A stretch of DNA of 64,000 bases from Streptomyces violaceoruber. Lineage in GTDB: Bacteria; Actinomycetota; Actinomycetes; Streptomycetales; Streptomycetaceae. The position numbers were made by a program, and so were the translations under genes. Position 1 is the stretch's first letter; each line of letters begins with the position of its first letter. The stretch spans positions 7,936,001 through 8,000,000 of the forward strand of contig NZ_CP137734.1 of NCBI RefSeq assembly GCF_033406955.1, given 5' to 3'. The notes beneath the pieces are model-generated. The model searched no databases, had not been told where the DNA came from, and saw only the letters and a program-made list of their open reading frames with translations. Below are positions 43,946 through 53,044 of this stretch, piece by piece.

Positions 43946-44578
43946 CTACGCGGAGGGTGCCGGGAGACCGGCGGCGAGGAGGGTGAAGACCTCGTGGAAG
44001 ACGTCGAGGAAGGCGGCTTCCTCCTGGTGGGCGGACCAGTGGTCCATGCTGGTGCGCACCGCGGCGCCCGCCACCGCGGCCAGCAGTCGCGGGTAGAGCC
44101 CCGGCCCGTCCCCGCCCGGGTCGCCGTCCCCGCGCACGCGCAGGGCGATGGCGTCGGCCAGGTCCGCCTCGGCCGCCATGTGGGCCCCGACGCCGCGCGC
44201 CAGGAGGTGCGGTGAGGCGTGCAGGACCTCGGCGTGCAGCCGCCACAGCTCGTGCTGCTGTTCCGCCTCGGCCAGCTCCGCCGCCATGGCCTCGCGCAGG
44301 GCTGCCAGCGGGGAGAGATCGGCCGGTGCTTCCAGGACGGCGCGCCGCATGCGTGCGCCCGCGTCCGCGTCGATGACCACGAAGGCCTCGTCGCGGCTGT
44401 CGAAGTAGTTGAAGAAGGTGCGCACGGACACTCCGGCCGCGGCGCTGATCGCCTCGACGGTGACCTTCTCCGCCCCGTGTTCGGCGGCGAGGCGCACCGC
44501 GGCCTCGGCCAGAGCGGCACGTGTGGCCCGCTTCTTCCGCTCCCGCAGACCGCCCCCCGCGGCACCCTTCTCCGACAT
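43946..44578 (-). CDS. TetR-family repressor of the MFS exporter
   Basis: The 210-residue regulator has a TetR HTH (ATRAALAEAAVRLAAEHGAEKVTVEAISAAAGVSVRTFFNYFDSRDEAFVV) and a variable ligand domain. It precedes the MFS gene by about 50 bases. I use the ATG at 44578; an in-frame ATG at 44587 lies inside the likely operator. There is no clear ribosome site, so the mRNA may be leaderless. Confidence 0.9.
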   Translation of the reverse strand: MSEKGAAGGGLRERKKRATRAALAEAAVRLAAEHGAEKVTVEAISAAAGVSVRTFFNYFDSRDEAFVVIDADAGARMRRAVLEAPADLSPLAALREAMAAELAEAEQQHELWRLHAEVLHASPHLLARGVGAHMAAEADLADAIALRVRGDGDPGGDGPGLYPRLLAAVAGAAVRTSMDHWSAHQEEAAFLDVFHEVFTLLAAGLPAPSA

Positions 44579-44581
44579 AAG

Positions 44582-44612
44582 TTGCATGGTATGCAAAGAT
44601 GCACGACATGCA
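44582..44612. promoter_or_regulatory. Operator pair for the TetR/MFS operon
   Basis: TTGCATGGTATGCAA (44582-44596) is a perfect inverted repeat; TGCACGACATGCA (44600-44612) repeats its TGCA-N5-TGCA pattern 17 bases on. Both lie directly upstream of the tetR start. Confidence 0.65.
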
Positions 44613-44667
44613 AAATTGGCGGGCGCCGACCCCGGAAGGGATCGGCGCCCGCCGTCGTCGGTGCGGC

Positions 44668-45252
44668 TCAGGCGGCCAGTCGGGCCAGCGTCTCCTCGAA
44701 GGAGGCGACGTCCCCGGTGGGCCGGTTGTGCGGCAGCCGGGCCAGTGCCGCGGCCATGCCGCAGGTGTTGGTCACTCCGGAGAAGACCAGTCCCGCGCCT
44801 ATCGCGCCGGACAGCCAGTGCGCGGGCCGCCAGAAGCGTCCCGCCACGAAGCCGGCGGCGACGAGCGACCCCGCCGCGAGGCGCACCTGCCGGTCCATGG
44901 GCCACGGGGTACGCGCCCCGGCCGGACGCTCGACGGGATGACCGGCCGCCGCCCACGCGCTGGTGCCCCCCTCGAGCGTGGCCGCCGCGACGTCCCGCGC
45001 CGCGAGCCGCGCGCAGCCCTTGGCGGACCGGTTCCCGGAGGCGCACACGAGCAGCAGCGGTCCGCGTGCGGCGGCCGCGGCCAGGGTGCCGGCGGCCTCG
45101 TCGAGGCGCTCCAGCGGAACGTTGTGGGCGCCGGGCAGGTGGCCGCCGGCGAACTCGCCGGGGGAGCGGACGTCGACGACGGTGAACTCGGCCAGGCGGG
45201 CCGCCGCCTGCCCGGTGGTCAGTGCGGTGGCGGTTGCTGCGGGGGTGTTCAC
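44668..45252 (-). CDS. Membrane rhodanese (YgaP-like: rhodanese plus DUF2892 hairpin)
   Basis: The 194-residue protein has a rhodanese domain with active Cys70 in LLLVCASGNRSAKG and a C-terminal membrane hairpin (LAAGSLVAAGFVAGRFW, AIGAGLVFSGVTNTCGMA) of the DUF2892 type. It would transfer sulfane sulfur at the membrane. It is divergent from the CstR-like repressor and shares an operator with it. The GTG at 45252 follows AAAGG. Confidence 0.9.
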   Translation of the reverse strand: MNTPAATATALTTGQAAARLAEFTVVDVRSPGEFAGGHLPGAHNVPLERLDEAAGTLAAAAARGPLLLVCASGNRSAKGCARLAARDVAAATLEGGTSAWAAAGHPVERPAGARTPWPMDRQVRLAAGSLVAAGFVAGRFWRPAHWLSGAIGAGLVFSGVTNTCGMAAALARLPHNRPTGDVASFEETLARLAA

Positions 45253-45294
45253 GGAGCGAGACCTTTCTCGTTGTTCGTCCCCCCGCGCGGTAGG

Positions 45295-45310
45295 ATACCC
45301 GCGGGGGTAT
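45295..45310. promoter_or_regulatory. CsoR/CstR-type operator 1
   Basis: ATACCCGCGGGGGTAT, a near-palindrome with the G-tract flanked by AT typical of CsoR-family sites. It lies between the divergent rhodanese and repressor genes. Confidence 0.75.
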
Positions 45311-45351
45311 GTGGGGTTCGGTGAGGTATCGGGTGGAGGAGAGGGAGAAGC

Positions 45352-45630
45352 GTGGAGCTCGACATGTCGGCCGACGAACTGAAGTCGGCGCTGAACCGGC
45401 TGCGGCGCGCCCAGGGGCAGCTCGCGGGAGTCATCCGGATGATCGAGGAGGGCCGGGACTGCGAGGACGTGGTCACCCAGCTCGCCGCCGTCTCCCGCGC
45501 CCTGGACCGGGCCGGGTTCTCGATCATCGCCACGGGACTGCAGCAGTGCATGACCAGTGACGACCCCGAGGTGCGCGACTCGGCACAGATGCGGGCCAGG
45601 CTGGAGAAGCTCTTCCTCTCCCTGGCCTGA
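45352..45630 (+). CDS. CsoR-family repressor, CstR-like persulfide sensor
   Basis: The 92-residue all-helical protein (NRLRRAQGQLAGVIRMIEEGRDCEDVVTQLAAVSRALDRAGF) has the two family Cys at about 37 and 66, but Gly at about 62 where copper-binding CsoR has His. Loss of that His with retention of both Cys is the pattern of CstR, which senses persulfides by linking its two Cys. The neighbours (rhodanese, persulfide dioxygenase, TauE) support this. The start is GTG at 45352; ATG at 45364 is possible. Confidence 0.88.
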   Translation: MELDMSADELKSALNRLRRAQGQLAGVIRMIEEGRDCEDVVTQLAAVSRALDRAGFSIIATGLQQCMTSDDPEVRDSAQMRARLEKLFLSLA

Positions 45631-45682
45631 CGCCGGCGGGCTCGCCGGGCGGCCGGCGTCGGCGGGTCGGCGGGTCGGCGGG

Positions 45683-46426
45683 TCACAGTACCGCCGACAC
45701 GCCCATCGCCACGGCCACGGCGAGCAGCACGGCACCGAAGACGCGCCGCAGCGTCCCGGCGGAGACCTTCGCGGCCAGCCGCCTGCCGTCCCACGCGCCG
45801 AGGACCGCGGCCGCCAGGAACGGCAGCAGCAGGGTGAGGTCCAGGTGTACGGAGGAGTACGCCCGGGCGGCCAGGGCCACCAGCGCGTTCGCCCCGACCA
45901 CCAGCAGACTCGTGCCCACCGCCGCGCTCATCGGCACCGCGAGGACGGCCACCAGCGCCGGTACCGCCAGGAAGCCGCCGCCGACCCCGAGGAACCCGGT
46001 CACCGCACCGAGACCGGCCCCGGCCCCGGCCGCGCGCGCCCCCGACACGGCGCCGTTCTCGCGCGGCGCGCGGCGGCCCAGCATGTGCAGGCCCGCCAGC
46101 GCGGCCAGGGCGGCGAACAGCAGCGTCAGCACCGTCGCAGGGACCCGCGAGGACAGGGCGCCGGCCCCGGCGGCGGGCAGCACACCCGCGGCCGCGAACA
46201 GCAGCCCGGCCCGCCACCGCACGGCCCCCGCCCTGGCGTGGGCCACCAGCGCGGTGACGGACGTGACGATCACGACGACGAGGCTCGCGGTGGTCGCCGC
46301 CGCCGGGGTGAAGCCGAGCAGGTAGACGAGCGCGGGCACGGTGAGGATGCTGCCGCCCGCCCCCAGCGCGCCCAGGGACACGCCGGCCGCGGCGCCGGCG
46401 AGCAGCGCGAGGATCAGCGGCGTCAT
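45683..46426 (-). CDS. TauE/SafE-family sulfite or organosulfonate permease
   Basis: The 247-residue membrane protein has two copies of the family repeat (LGALGAGGSILTVPALVYLLGFTPAAATTASL and GAVTGFLGVGGGFLAVPALVAVLAVPMSAAVGTSL). Next to a persulfide dioxygenase it most likely exports the sulfite that enzyme makes. Its ATG overlaps the stop of that gene (ATGA). Confidence 0.9.
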   Translation of the reverse strand: MTPLILALLAGAAAGVSLGALGAGGSILTVPALVYLLGFTPAAATTASLVVVIVTSVTALVAHARAGAVRWRAGLLFAAAGVLPAAGAGALSSRVPATVLTLLFAALAALAGLHMLGRRAPRENGAVSGARAAGAGAGLGAVTGFLGVGGGFLAVPALVAVLAVPMSAAVGTSLLVVGANALVALAARAYSSVHLDLTLLLPFLAAAVLGAWDGRRLAAKVSAGTLRRVFGAVLLAVAVAMGVSAVL

Positions 46427-47808
46427 GCGGCGGTGGCGTCCGAGGGCGTCACGAGCGGGAGGCCCGCCCCGGCCGCCGCGGCGAAGCCGTCGTCGATCGC
46501 GACCACCTCGCGCCCGGCGGCGTCCAGCACGGACGCGGCGACCGCCGCGCGCATCCCGCCCGCGCAGTGCACCCACACCGTGCCCGGCGGCACCTCGTCC
46601 AGGCGCCGGTGGATCTCGTGGACGGGCAGGTGCACGCTGCCCCGGACCCACCCGTGGGCGCGTTCCGCGGCCCGCCGTACGTCCACGACCACCATGTCGT
46701 CCGCGCCGTCCCGTCGCGCCGCGGCCAGCTCGGCGAAGGTGGCGCGCCGGAACGAGGCCGGCCGCTCCCCCTCCGCGACCCAGTCGGCCGGGGAGCCCAC
46801 GGCCGCCGCGGCCGGGCGGTCGATGCCCACCCGGGCCAGCTCGCGCTGGGCGCGGGCCAGGTCGTCGGCACTGTGCGCCAGCAGCGTCACCGGCCTGCCC
46901 CAGGGGATCAGCCAGGCCAGGTAGGTCGCGAGCTGTCCGTCGGCCTCGAAGTTGAGCGACCCGGCGACGTGACCGGCGGCGAAGGCCACCCGGGAGCGCA
47001 GGTCCACGACCCACTCGCCCGCGGCCAGGCGCCGGGCTATCTCGTCCGCGTCCGCGCGGCGGGGCTCGGTCAGATCCAGGGGAGCGGGTCCCTCGCTGTT
47101 CACCGGCGCCATGTGGGCGTAGTAGGCGGGCACGTCGTCCAGCCCGGCCAGCAGCTCGCGGACGAAGGTCTCCGCGTCCTGGACGAGCGCCGGATTCGCG
47201 GCCCTCTCGGCACCGATCGTGCTGTGCTCGCCGCCGGCGGCGGTGGAGGAGCAGAAGCTGCCGAAGCCGTGCGTGGGCAGCACGCTCACCGCGTCCTCGA
47301 GCCGGTCCGCGAGACGGTGCGCGGAGGCGTGCTGCGCGCGGGCCAGCTCCTCGGTCAGCCGGGGCTCCACGAGGTCGGGCCGGCCCACGGTGCCGATCAG
47401 CAGCGAACCGCCGGTGAAGGCGGCCACGGCCCGCCCCGCCTCCTCGAGGACGTACGAAGTGTGGTGCGGGGTGTGGCCAGGGGTGGCCACCGCGCGCAGC
47501 TCCAGCCCCGCGTCGACCGGCTCCACGGCGCCGTCGGCCACCGCGACGCGCGCGTACGCCACCTCGGCCCCGGCCGGCACCAGGTAGCGCGCGCCGGTGA
47601 GCCGGGCCAGCTCCAGACCGCCGGTGACGTAGTCGTTGTGGACGTGGGTCTCGGCGACGACGGCGATCCGCACCCCGCGCCGGGCGGCCGCGGCGATGAC
47701 ACGGTCGATGTCCCGCGGCGGGTCCACGACGACGGCCGCGTCGGGACCGCCCGCCAGATAGCTGCGGTTGCCCAGTGACTCGGTCTCCAGGACGTCGACA
47801 AAGAACAC
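46423..47808 (-). CDS. Persulfide dioxygenase-rhodanese fusion (CstB-like)
   Basis: The 461-residue protein has an N-terminal ETHE1-type metallo-beta-lactamase domain (ETHVHNDYVTGG with HxHxD, ATPGHTPHHTSY, THGFGSFC) and two rhodanese domains. The first (VVDLRSRVAFAAGHVAGSLNF) has Ala-His-Ser where the active Cys should be, so it is probably structural; the second (MVVVDVRRAAERAHGWVRGSVHLPV) keeps Cys in VWVHCAGGMRA. It would oxidise persulfide to sulfite. GTG at 47808 follows AAGGAGA. Confidence 0.92.
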   Translation of the reverse strand: MFFVDVLETESLGNRSYLAGGPDAAVVVDPPRDIDRVIAAAARRGVRIAVVAETHVHNDYVTGGLELARLTGARYLVPAGAEVAYARVAVADGAVEPVDAGLELRAVATPGHTPHHTSYVLEEAGRAVAAFTGGSLLIGTVGRPDLVEPRLTEELARAQHASAHRLADRLEDAVSVLPTHGFGSFCSSTAAGGEHSTIGAERAANPALVQDAETFVRELLAGLDDVPAYYAHMAPVNSEGPAPLDLTEPRRADADEIARRLAAGEWVVDLRSRVAFAAGHVAGSLNFEADGQLATYLAWLIPWGRPVTLLAHSADDLARAQRELARVGIDRPAAAAVGSPADWVAEGERPASFRRATFAELAAARRDGADDMVVVDVRRAAERAHGWVRGSVHLPVHEIHRRLDEVPPGTVWVHCAGGMRAAVAASVLDAAGREVVAIDDGFAAAAGAGLPLVTPSDATAA

Positions 47809-47828
47809 GGCACGCTCTCCTTCCGGAA

Positions 47829-47844
47829 TTACCCCCTGGGGTAT
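47829..47844. promoter_or_regulatory. CsoR/CstR-type operator 2
   Basis: TTACCCCCTGGGGTAT matches operator 1 in layout and lies 21 bases upstream of the persulfide dioxygenase start. Confidence 0.7.
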
Positions 47845-47867
47845 CTCTTCCGGCCACCGTAACAGAT

Positions 47868-47883
47868 ATACCCAGGGGGGTAT
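47868..47883. promoter_or_regulatory. CsoR/CstR-type operator 3
   Basis: ATACCCAGGGGGGTAT, 39 bases centre-to-centre from operator 2, in the same promoter region. Confidence 0.7.
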
Positions 47884-48241
47884 CGAGAGGGTGTGCTCGT
47901 CTTCTGCTCGCGCCGCCCCCGCGCCGTCGCGGGCCGAGTGCGCCGCCGCTGCGCGCCTGTGCCGCGAGACCCGGGCAACTCCGGTGTACGACGCCGAAGT
48001 TGGGGTACCCGGTGCGTCGGCACGGTCGACACCGGGGTCGGCGCCGGTGACGGCCGTGCCGTTCTCGTCACGCACCGCCGCCCGTCGCCCCACGGCACCG
48101 GCGCTCCGTGACCCGTTCGGAACACCACGTGACCCGAACGGCCCTCTCGGGTACCCGCCCGGTCGGCGCAGGGTTGGGATGTGCACGGGCACCCCGTGCC
48201 CGCGCGCCCCGACCGGCTGTCCCGACACGGAAGGACCACCG
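47884..48241. other. Intergenic region upstream of the phosphoketolase gene
   Basis: No gene is seen. A small GGGCAC/GTGCCC hairpin lies just before the phosphoketolase ribosome site. No promoter was recognised. Confidence 0.3.
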
Positions 48242-50632
48242 ATGTCCGTCGACACGCAGCAGGCGCCCCCCGAGCCCACGGACGAGGAGCTCGCCGGGCT
48301 GGACGCCCACTGGCGCGCCGCGAACTACCTCGCCGTCGGCCAGATCTACCTGATGGCCAACCCCCTGCTGACCGACCCCCTGCGTCCCGAGCACGTCAAG
48401 CCCCGTCTGCTCGGCCACTGGGGCACCTCACCCGGCCTCAACCTGGTCCACACCCATCTCAACCGGGTGATCAAGGCCCGCGACCTCGACGCCCTGTGCG
48501 TCTGGGGCCCCGGCCACGGCGGGCCCGCCGTGCTGGCCAACGCGTGGCTGGAGGGCTCCTACACCGAGACCTACCCGGACATCACCCGGGACGCGGCCGG
48601 CATGGCCCGGCTGTTCAAGCAGTTCTCCTTCCCCGGCGGCGTACCGAGCCACGTCGCGCCCGAGACGCCGGGCTCCATCCACGAGGGCGGCGAGCTGGGC
48701 TACGCGCTCTCGCACGCCTACGGCGCCGCCTTCGACCACCCGGACCTGGTGGTCGCCTGCGTGATCGGCGACGGCGAGGCGGAGACCGGCCCGCTGGCGA
48801 CGTCCTGGCACTCCAACAAGTTCCTCGACCCGGTGCACGACGGCGCCGTCCTGCCGATCCTGCACCTCAACGGCTACAAGATCGCCAACCCGACGGTGCT
48901 CGCCCGCCTCCCCGAGACCGAGCTGGACGAACTCCTGCGGGGCTACGGACACGACCCGGTCCACGTCACCGGCGACGACCCGGCCGCCGTCCACCGCGCG
49001 ACGGCCCGCGCCATGGACACCGCCCTCGACCGCATCGCCGCGATCCAGCGGGCCGCCCGCGAGGAGGGGGCCACCGGGCGCCCCCGCTGGCCGATGATCG
49101 TCCTGCGCACCCCCAAGGGCTGGACCGGCCCGGCCGAGGTCGACGGACTGCCCGTGGAGAACACCTGGCGCGCCCACCAGGTGCCCCTGTCCGCCGTACG
49201 CACCAACCCCGAGCACCTCGCGCAGCTGGAGCGGTGGCTGCGCTCCTACCGTCCCGAGGAGCTGTTCGACGACGCCGGTGCGCCGCGGCCCGCCGTCCTC
49301 GCAGCAATCCCCGAGGGGCCCCGCCGCCTGGGCGCCACCCCGTACGCCAACGGCGGCCTCCTGCTGCGCGAACTGCCCGTGCCCCCGCTGGAGAAGTACG
49401 CCGTCCCCGTCGGAGAACCCGGCGCGAGCACGCACGAACCCACCCGGGTCCTCGGCGACCTGCTCCGGGACGTCATGGCGGCCACCACGGACCGGCGCGA
49501 CTTCCGTCTCGTCGGCCCCGACGAGACCGCCTCCAACCGCCTCCAGGCCGTCTACGCCGCCACCGGCAAGGCATGGCAGGAGCGGACACTGCCCGTCGAC
49601 GAGGATCTGGACCGGCACGGCCGCGTGATGGAGATCCTGTCCGAACACACCTGCCAGGGCTGGCTGGAGGGCTACCTCCTCACCGGCAGGCACGGACTGT
49701 TCTCCTGCTACGAGGCGTTCGTCCACATCGTCGACTCGATGGTCAACCAGCACGTCAAATGGCTGCGCGTCACCCGCCGCCTGCCCTGGCGGGCGCCCAT
49801 CGCCTCCCTCAACTACCTGCTCACCTCCCACGTGTGGCGCCAGGACCACAACGGCTTCTCCCACCAGGACCCCGGCTTCGTCGACCACATCCTCAACAAG
49901 AGCCCCGAAGCCGTACGGGTCTACCTGCCGCCGGACGCCAACACCCTGCTCTCCGTGGCCGACCACGCGCTGCGCAGCCGCGACTACGTCAACGTGATCG
50001 TGGCCGGCAAGCAGCCCTGCTTCGACTGGCTGACCATGGACCAGGCCAAGGCGCACTGCGCGCGCGGCGCCGGCATCTGGGACTGGGCCGGCACCGAGGA
50101 CGGCAGCCGCGAACCCGACGTGGTCCTCGCCTGCGCGGGCGACGTACCGACCCTGGAGATCCTGGCCGCCGCCCAGCTGATCCGCCACCACCTGCCGGAA
50201 CTCGCCGTGCGCGTGGTCAACGTCGTCGACATCGCCCGCCTGCTGCCCAGCGGGGAACACCCGCACGGCATGAGCGACTTCGAGTACGACGGCCTGTTCA
50301 CCGCCGACAAGCCGGTGATCTTCGCCTACCACGGCTACCCCTGGCTGATCCACCGGCTCGCCTACCGGCGCACCGGCCACGCCCATCTGCACGTGCGCGG
50401 CTACAAGGAGATCGGGACCACCACCACGCCGTTCGACATGGTGGTCGGCAACGACCTGGACCGCTACCGCCTCGTCATGGACGTCATCGACCGCGTGCCC
50501 GGGCTCGCCGTGCGCGCGGCGGCCGTACGGCAGCGGATGGAGGACGCCCGGCAGCGGCACCACGACTGGATCCGCGAACACGGTGTGGACCTGCCCGAGG
50601 TCGCCGACTGGACCTGGGAGGCGCCGCGGTGA
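48242..50632 (+). CDS. Phosphoketolase
   Basis: This 796-residue TPP enzyme splits xylulose 5-phosphate (and often fructose 6-phosphate) with phosphate into acetyl phosphate and a shorter sugar phosphate. It shows GHWGTSPGLNLVHTHLNRVI, GPGHGGPAVLANAWLEGSYTE, the TPP motif GDGEAETGPLATSWHSNKF, and HVWRQDHNGFSHQDPGF. Full family length. AAGGA precedes the ATG. The next gene overlaps by four bases, so the two are coupled. Confidence 0.95.
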   Translation: MSVDTQQAPPEPTDEELAGLDAHWRAANYLAVGQIYLMANPLLTDPLRPEHVKPRLLGHWGTSPGLNLVHTHLNRVIKARDLDALCVWGPGHGGPAVLANAWLEGSYTETYPDITRDAAGMARLFKQFSFPGGVPSHVAPETPGSIHEGGELGYALSHAYGAAFDHPDLVVACVIGDGEAETGPLATSWHSNKFLDPVHDGAVLPILHLNGYKIANPTVLARLPETELDELLRGYGHDPVHVTGDDPAAVHRATARAMDTALDRIAAIQRAAREEGATGRPRWPMIVLRTPKGWTGPAEVDGLPVENTWRAHQVPLSAVRTNPEHLAQLERWLRSYRPEELFDDAGAPRPAVLAAIPEGPRRLGATPYANGGLLLRELPVPPLEKYAVPVGEPGASTHEPTRVLGDLLRDVMAATTDRRDFRLVGPDETASNRLQAVYAATGKAWQERTLPVDEDLDRHGRVMEILSEHTCQGWLEGYLLTGRHGLFSCYEAFVHIVDSMVNQHVKWLRVTRRLPWRAPIASLNYLLTSHVWRQDHNGFSHQDPGFVDHILNKSPEAVRVYLPPDANTLLSVADHALRSRDYVNVIVAGKQPCFDWLTMDQAKAHCARGAGIWDWAGTEDGSREPDVVLACAGDVPTLEILAAAQLIRHHLPELAVRVVNVVDIARLLPSGEHPHGMSDFEYDGLFTADKPVIFAYHGYPWLIHRLAYRRTGHAHLHVRGYKEIGTTTTPFDMVVGNDLDRYRLVMDVIDRVPGLAVRAAAVRQRMEDARQRHHDWIREHGVDLPEVADWTWEAPR

Positions 50633-53004
50633 CCGCGACCCCGTCGACCTGGGACTACGACCACTACGACGCCGCCGAGGAGCGGCTGCGGGAGTCCCTG
50701 TGCACCCTGGGCAACGGCTACTTCGCCACCCGCGGCGCGCTGCCCGAGTGCGCCGCGGACGACGTGCACTACCCGGGCACCTACGTGGCCGGCTGCTACA
50801 ACCGGCTCATCTCCACCGTCGCGGGGCGCGAGGTCGAGAACGAGGACATGGTCAACCTCCCCAACTGGCTGCCGCTGCGCTTCAGGCCCGCCGGCGGTGA
50901 CTGGCTCACACCCGACACCGCAGAGGTGCTCGACCACCGCCAGACCGTGCACCTGGACTCGGGCGTCCTGGAACGGCTCACCCGCTTCGGCCTCGACGGG
51001 GAACGCGTGCTGTCCGTACGCCAACTGCGGCTGGTACACATGGCCGACCCCCACCTCGCCGCCCTGCGCACCGAGTTCACCGCCGAGGGCGGCCCGGTCG
51101 ACCTGGAGGTGGAGGCGGCCCTCGACGGCGGCGTCACCAACTCCGGGGTGCCGCGCTACCGGGACCTCGACGGCCACCACCTCACGCACGTGCACACCGG
51201 CACCGCCGGGGACGACACGGTGTGGCTGCGCTGCCGGACCCGCACCTCCGACATCCGGACCGGCATGGCCGCCCGCACCACCGCGGACGCGCCGGTCACC
51301 GCGGCCCGCGAGCACCTGTGCGTCACCCAGCGCGTCACCCTGCGGGCCCGGCCGGGCCGCACCGCCACCGTCGACAAGGTCGTCGCCCTGCACACCTCGC
51401 GCGACCCGGCGATCAGTGACCCGCTCCAGGCCGCCGTCGACCGGGTGGCCGAGGCTCCCGGCTTCGACGACCTGCTGGTGACGCACCGCACCGCCTGGGG
51501 CCAGCTGTGGCGCCGCGCCGAACTGGAGGTGCCCGGCGAGGCGGGCAGCATCCTGCGCCTGCACCTCTTCCACGTGCTCCAGACCCTCTCGCCGCACACC
51601 GCCGACCTGGACGTGGGCGTACCGGCGCGCGGACTGCACGGCGAGGCCTACCGCGGCCACGTCTTCTGGGACGAGCTGTTCGTCCTGCCCTACCTGAACC
51701 TGCACTTCCCCGAGGTGTCCCGGGCCCTGCTGCACTACCGGCACCGCCGCCTCGAAAAGGCCCGCTCCGCGGCCCGCGCGATCGGCAGGCGCGGCGCGCT
51801 CTACCCCTGGCAGAGCGGCAGCGACGGCCGCGAGGAGACCCAGCAACTGCACCTCAACCCGCGCTCGGGCCGCTGGCTCCCCGACCACTCGCACCTCCAG
51901 CACCATGTGGGCTCCGCCATCGCGTACAACGTGTGGCAGTACTGCGAGGCCAGCGGCGACGCCGAGTTCCTGCACACCAAGGGCGCCGAGATGCTGCTGC
52001 AGATCGCGCGCTTCTGGGCCGACTCCGCCACCTGGGACGAACACCTCGGGCGGCACCGCATCCGGGGCGTGGTCGGCCCCGACGAGTACCACGAGGCCTA
52101 CCCCGGCGCCGACCGGCCGGGGCTCGACGACAACGCCTACACCAACGTCACCGCCGCCTGGGTCCTCTCCCGCACCCTCCGTGTCCTGGACGACCTGCCC
52201 GAACCCCGCCGCCGCGAACTCGGCGAGCGCACCGCGCTGGACGACGCGGAGCTGGAACAGTGGGACAGCGTCTCCCGCACCCTGCACGTCCCCTTCCACG
52301 AGGGCGTCGTCAGCCAGTTCGAGGGGTACGGCGACCTCGCCGAACTGGACTGGGAGGGTTACCGCGACCGGTACGGCGACATCCGGCGCCTCGACCGTCT
52401 CCTGGAGGCCGAGAACGACAGCGTCAACAACTACCAGGCCTCCAAACAGGCCGACGTCCTCATGCTCGGCTACCTGTTCTCCCCGGCCGAACTCCGGTCG
52501 CTGTTCCGGCGCCTGGGCTACGCCCTCGACGAGCGGACCTGGCAGCGCACCGTCGACCACTACCTGGCCCGCACCAGCCACGGATCCACCCTCAGCGGAC
52601 TCGTCCACGGCTGGATCCTGGCCCGCGCCCGCCGCGCCGAGGCCTGGGACTACTTCCAGGAGGCGCTCAAGGGCGACGTCGCCGACCTCCAGGGCGGCAC
52701 CACGGGCGAGGGCATCCACCTCGGCGCCATGGCCGGCACCCTCGACCTCGTCCAGCGCGGCCTGACCGGCCTGGAGACCCGCGCGGGCGCCCTGTGGCTG
52801 GACCCGGTGCCGCTGCCGGAGCTGTCGTCGTACGGCTTCTCCGTGCGCTACCAGGGCCACTGGGGCGTGCGGTTCCGGCTGGAGCACAGCCGGCTGGAGA
52901 TCGCCGTGCCCGCGGCCGGACCGCTGCCGATCGACGTCCGGCTGCCGGACCGCGAGGTGCGTCTCCAGCCGGGGGACACCTGCCGGCTGGTGCTGCCGGA
53001 CTGA
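50629..53004 (+). CDS. GH65 glycoside phosphorylase-like protein (trehalose/maltose/kojibiose phosphorylase family)
   Basis: The 791-residue cytoplasmic enzyme has the GH65 layout: N-terminal beta-sandwich with LCTLGNGYFATRGALPE, then the catalytic barrel (GHVFWDELFVLP, ALYPWQSGSDGREET), the general-acid motif GPDEYHE at about residue 485 and the phosphate-binding-type motif HGSTLSGLVHG at about 650. It would cleave an alpha-glucoside with phosphate to give beta-glucose 1-phosphate. The exact sugar is unknown. GTG overlaps the phosphoketolase stop (GTGA). No beta-phosphoglucomutase gene is adjacent. Confidence 0.9.
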   Translation: MTATPSTWDYDHYDAAEERLRESLCTLGNGYFATRGALPECAADDVHYPGTYVAGCYNRLISTVAGREVENEDMVNLPNWLPLRFRPAGGDWLTPDTAEVLDHRQTVHLDSGVLERLTRFGLDGERVLSVRQLRLVHMADPHLAALRTEFTAEGGPVDLEVEAALDGGVTNSGVPRYRDLDGHHLTHVHTGTAGDDTVWLRCRTRTSDIRTGMAARTTADAPVTAAREHLCVTQRVTLRARPGRTATVDKVVALHTSRDPAISDPLQAAVDRVAEAPGFDDLLVTHRTAWGQLWRRAELEVPGEAGSILRLHLFHVLQTLSPHTADLDVGVPARGLHGEAYRGHVFWDELFVLPYLNLHFPEVSRALLHYRHRRLEKARSAARAIGRRGALYPWQSGSDGREETQQLHLNPRSGRWLPDHSHLQHHVGSAIAYNVWQYCEASGDAEFLHTKGAEMLLQIARFWADSATWDEHLGRHRIRGVVGPDEYHEAYPGADRPGLDDNAYTNVTAAWVLSRTLRVLDDLPEPRRRELGERTALDDAELEQWDSVSRTLHVPFHEGVVSQFEGYGDLAELDWEGYRDRYGDIRRLDRLLEAENDSVNNYQASKQADVLMLGYLFSPAELRSLFRRLGYALDERTWQRTVDHYLARTSHGSTLSGLVHGWILARARRAEAWDYFQEALKGDVADLQGGTTGEGIHLGAMAGTLDLVQRGLTGLETRAGALWLDPVPLPELSSYGFSVRYQGHWGVRFRLEHSRLEIAVPAAGPLPIDVRLPDREVRLQPGDTCRLVLPD

Positions 53005-53044
53005 CCGGGCCTTTCCGGACCGACCGGGCCCGCCCGCCGGCCGG

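Noticed and set aside
46423..48279. A longer persulfide dioxygenase starting at 48279
   Set aside because: The upstream part crosses the two operator boxes and is low-complexity; GTG 47808 has a strong ribosome site.
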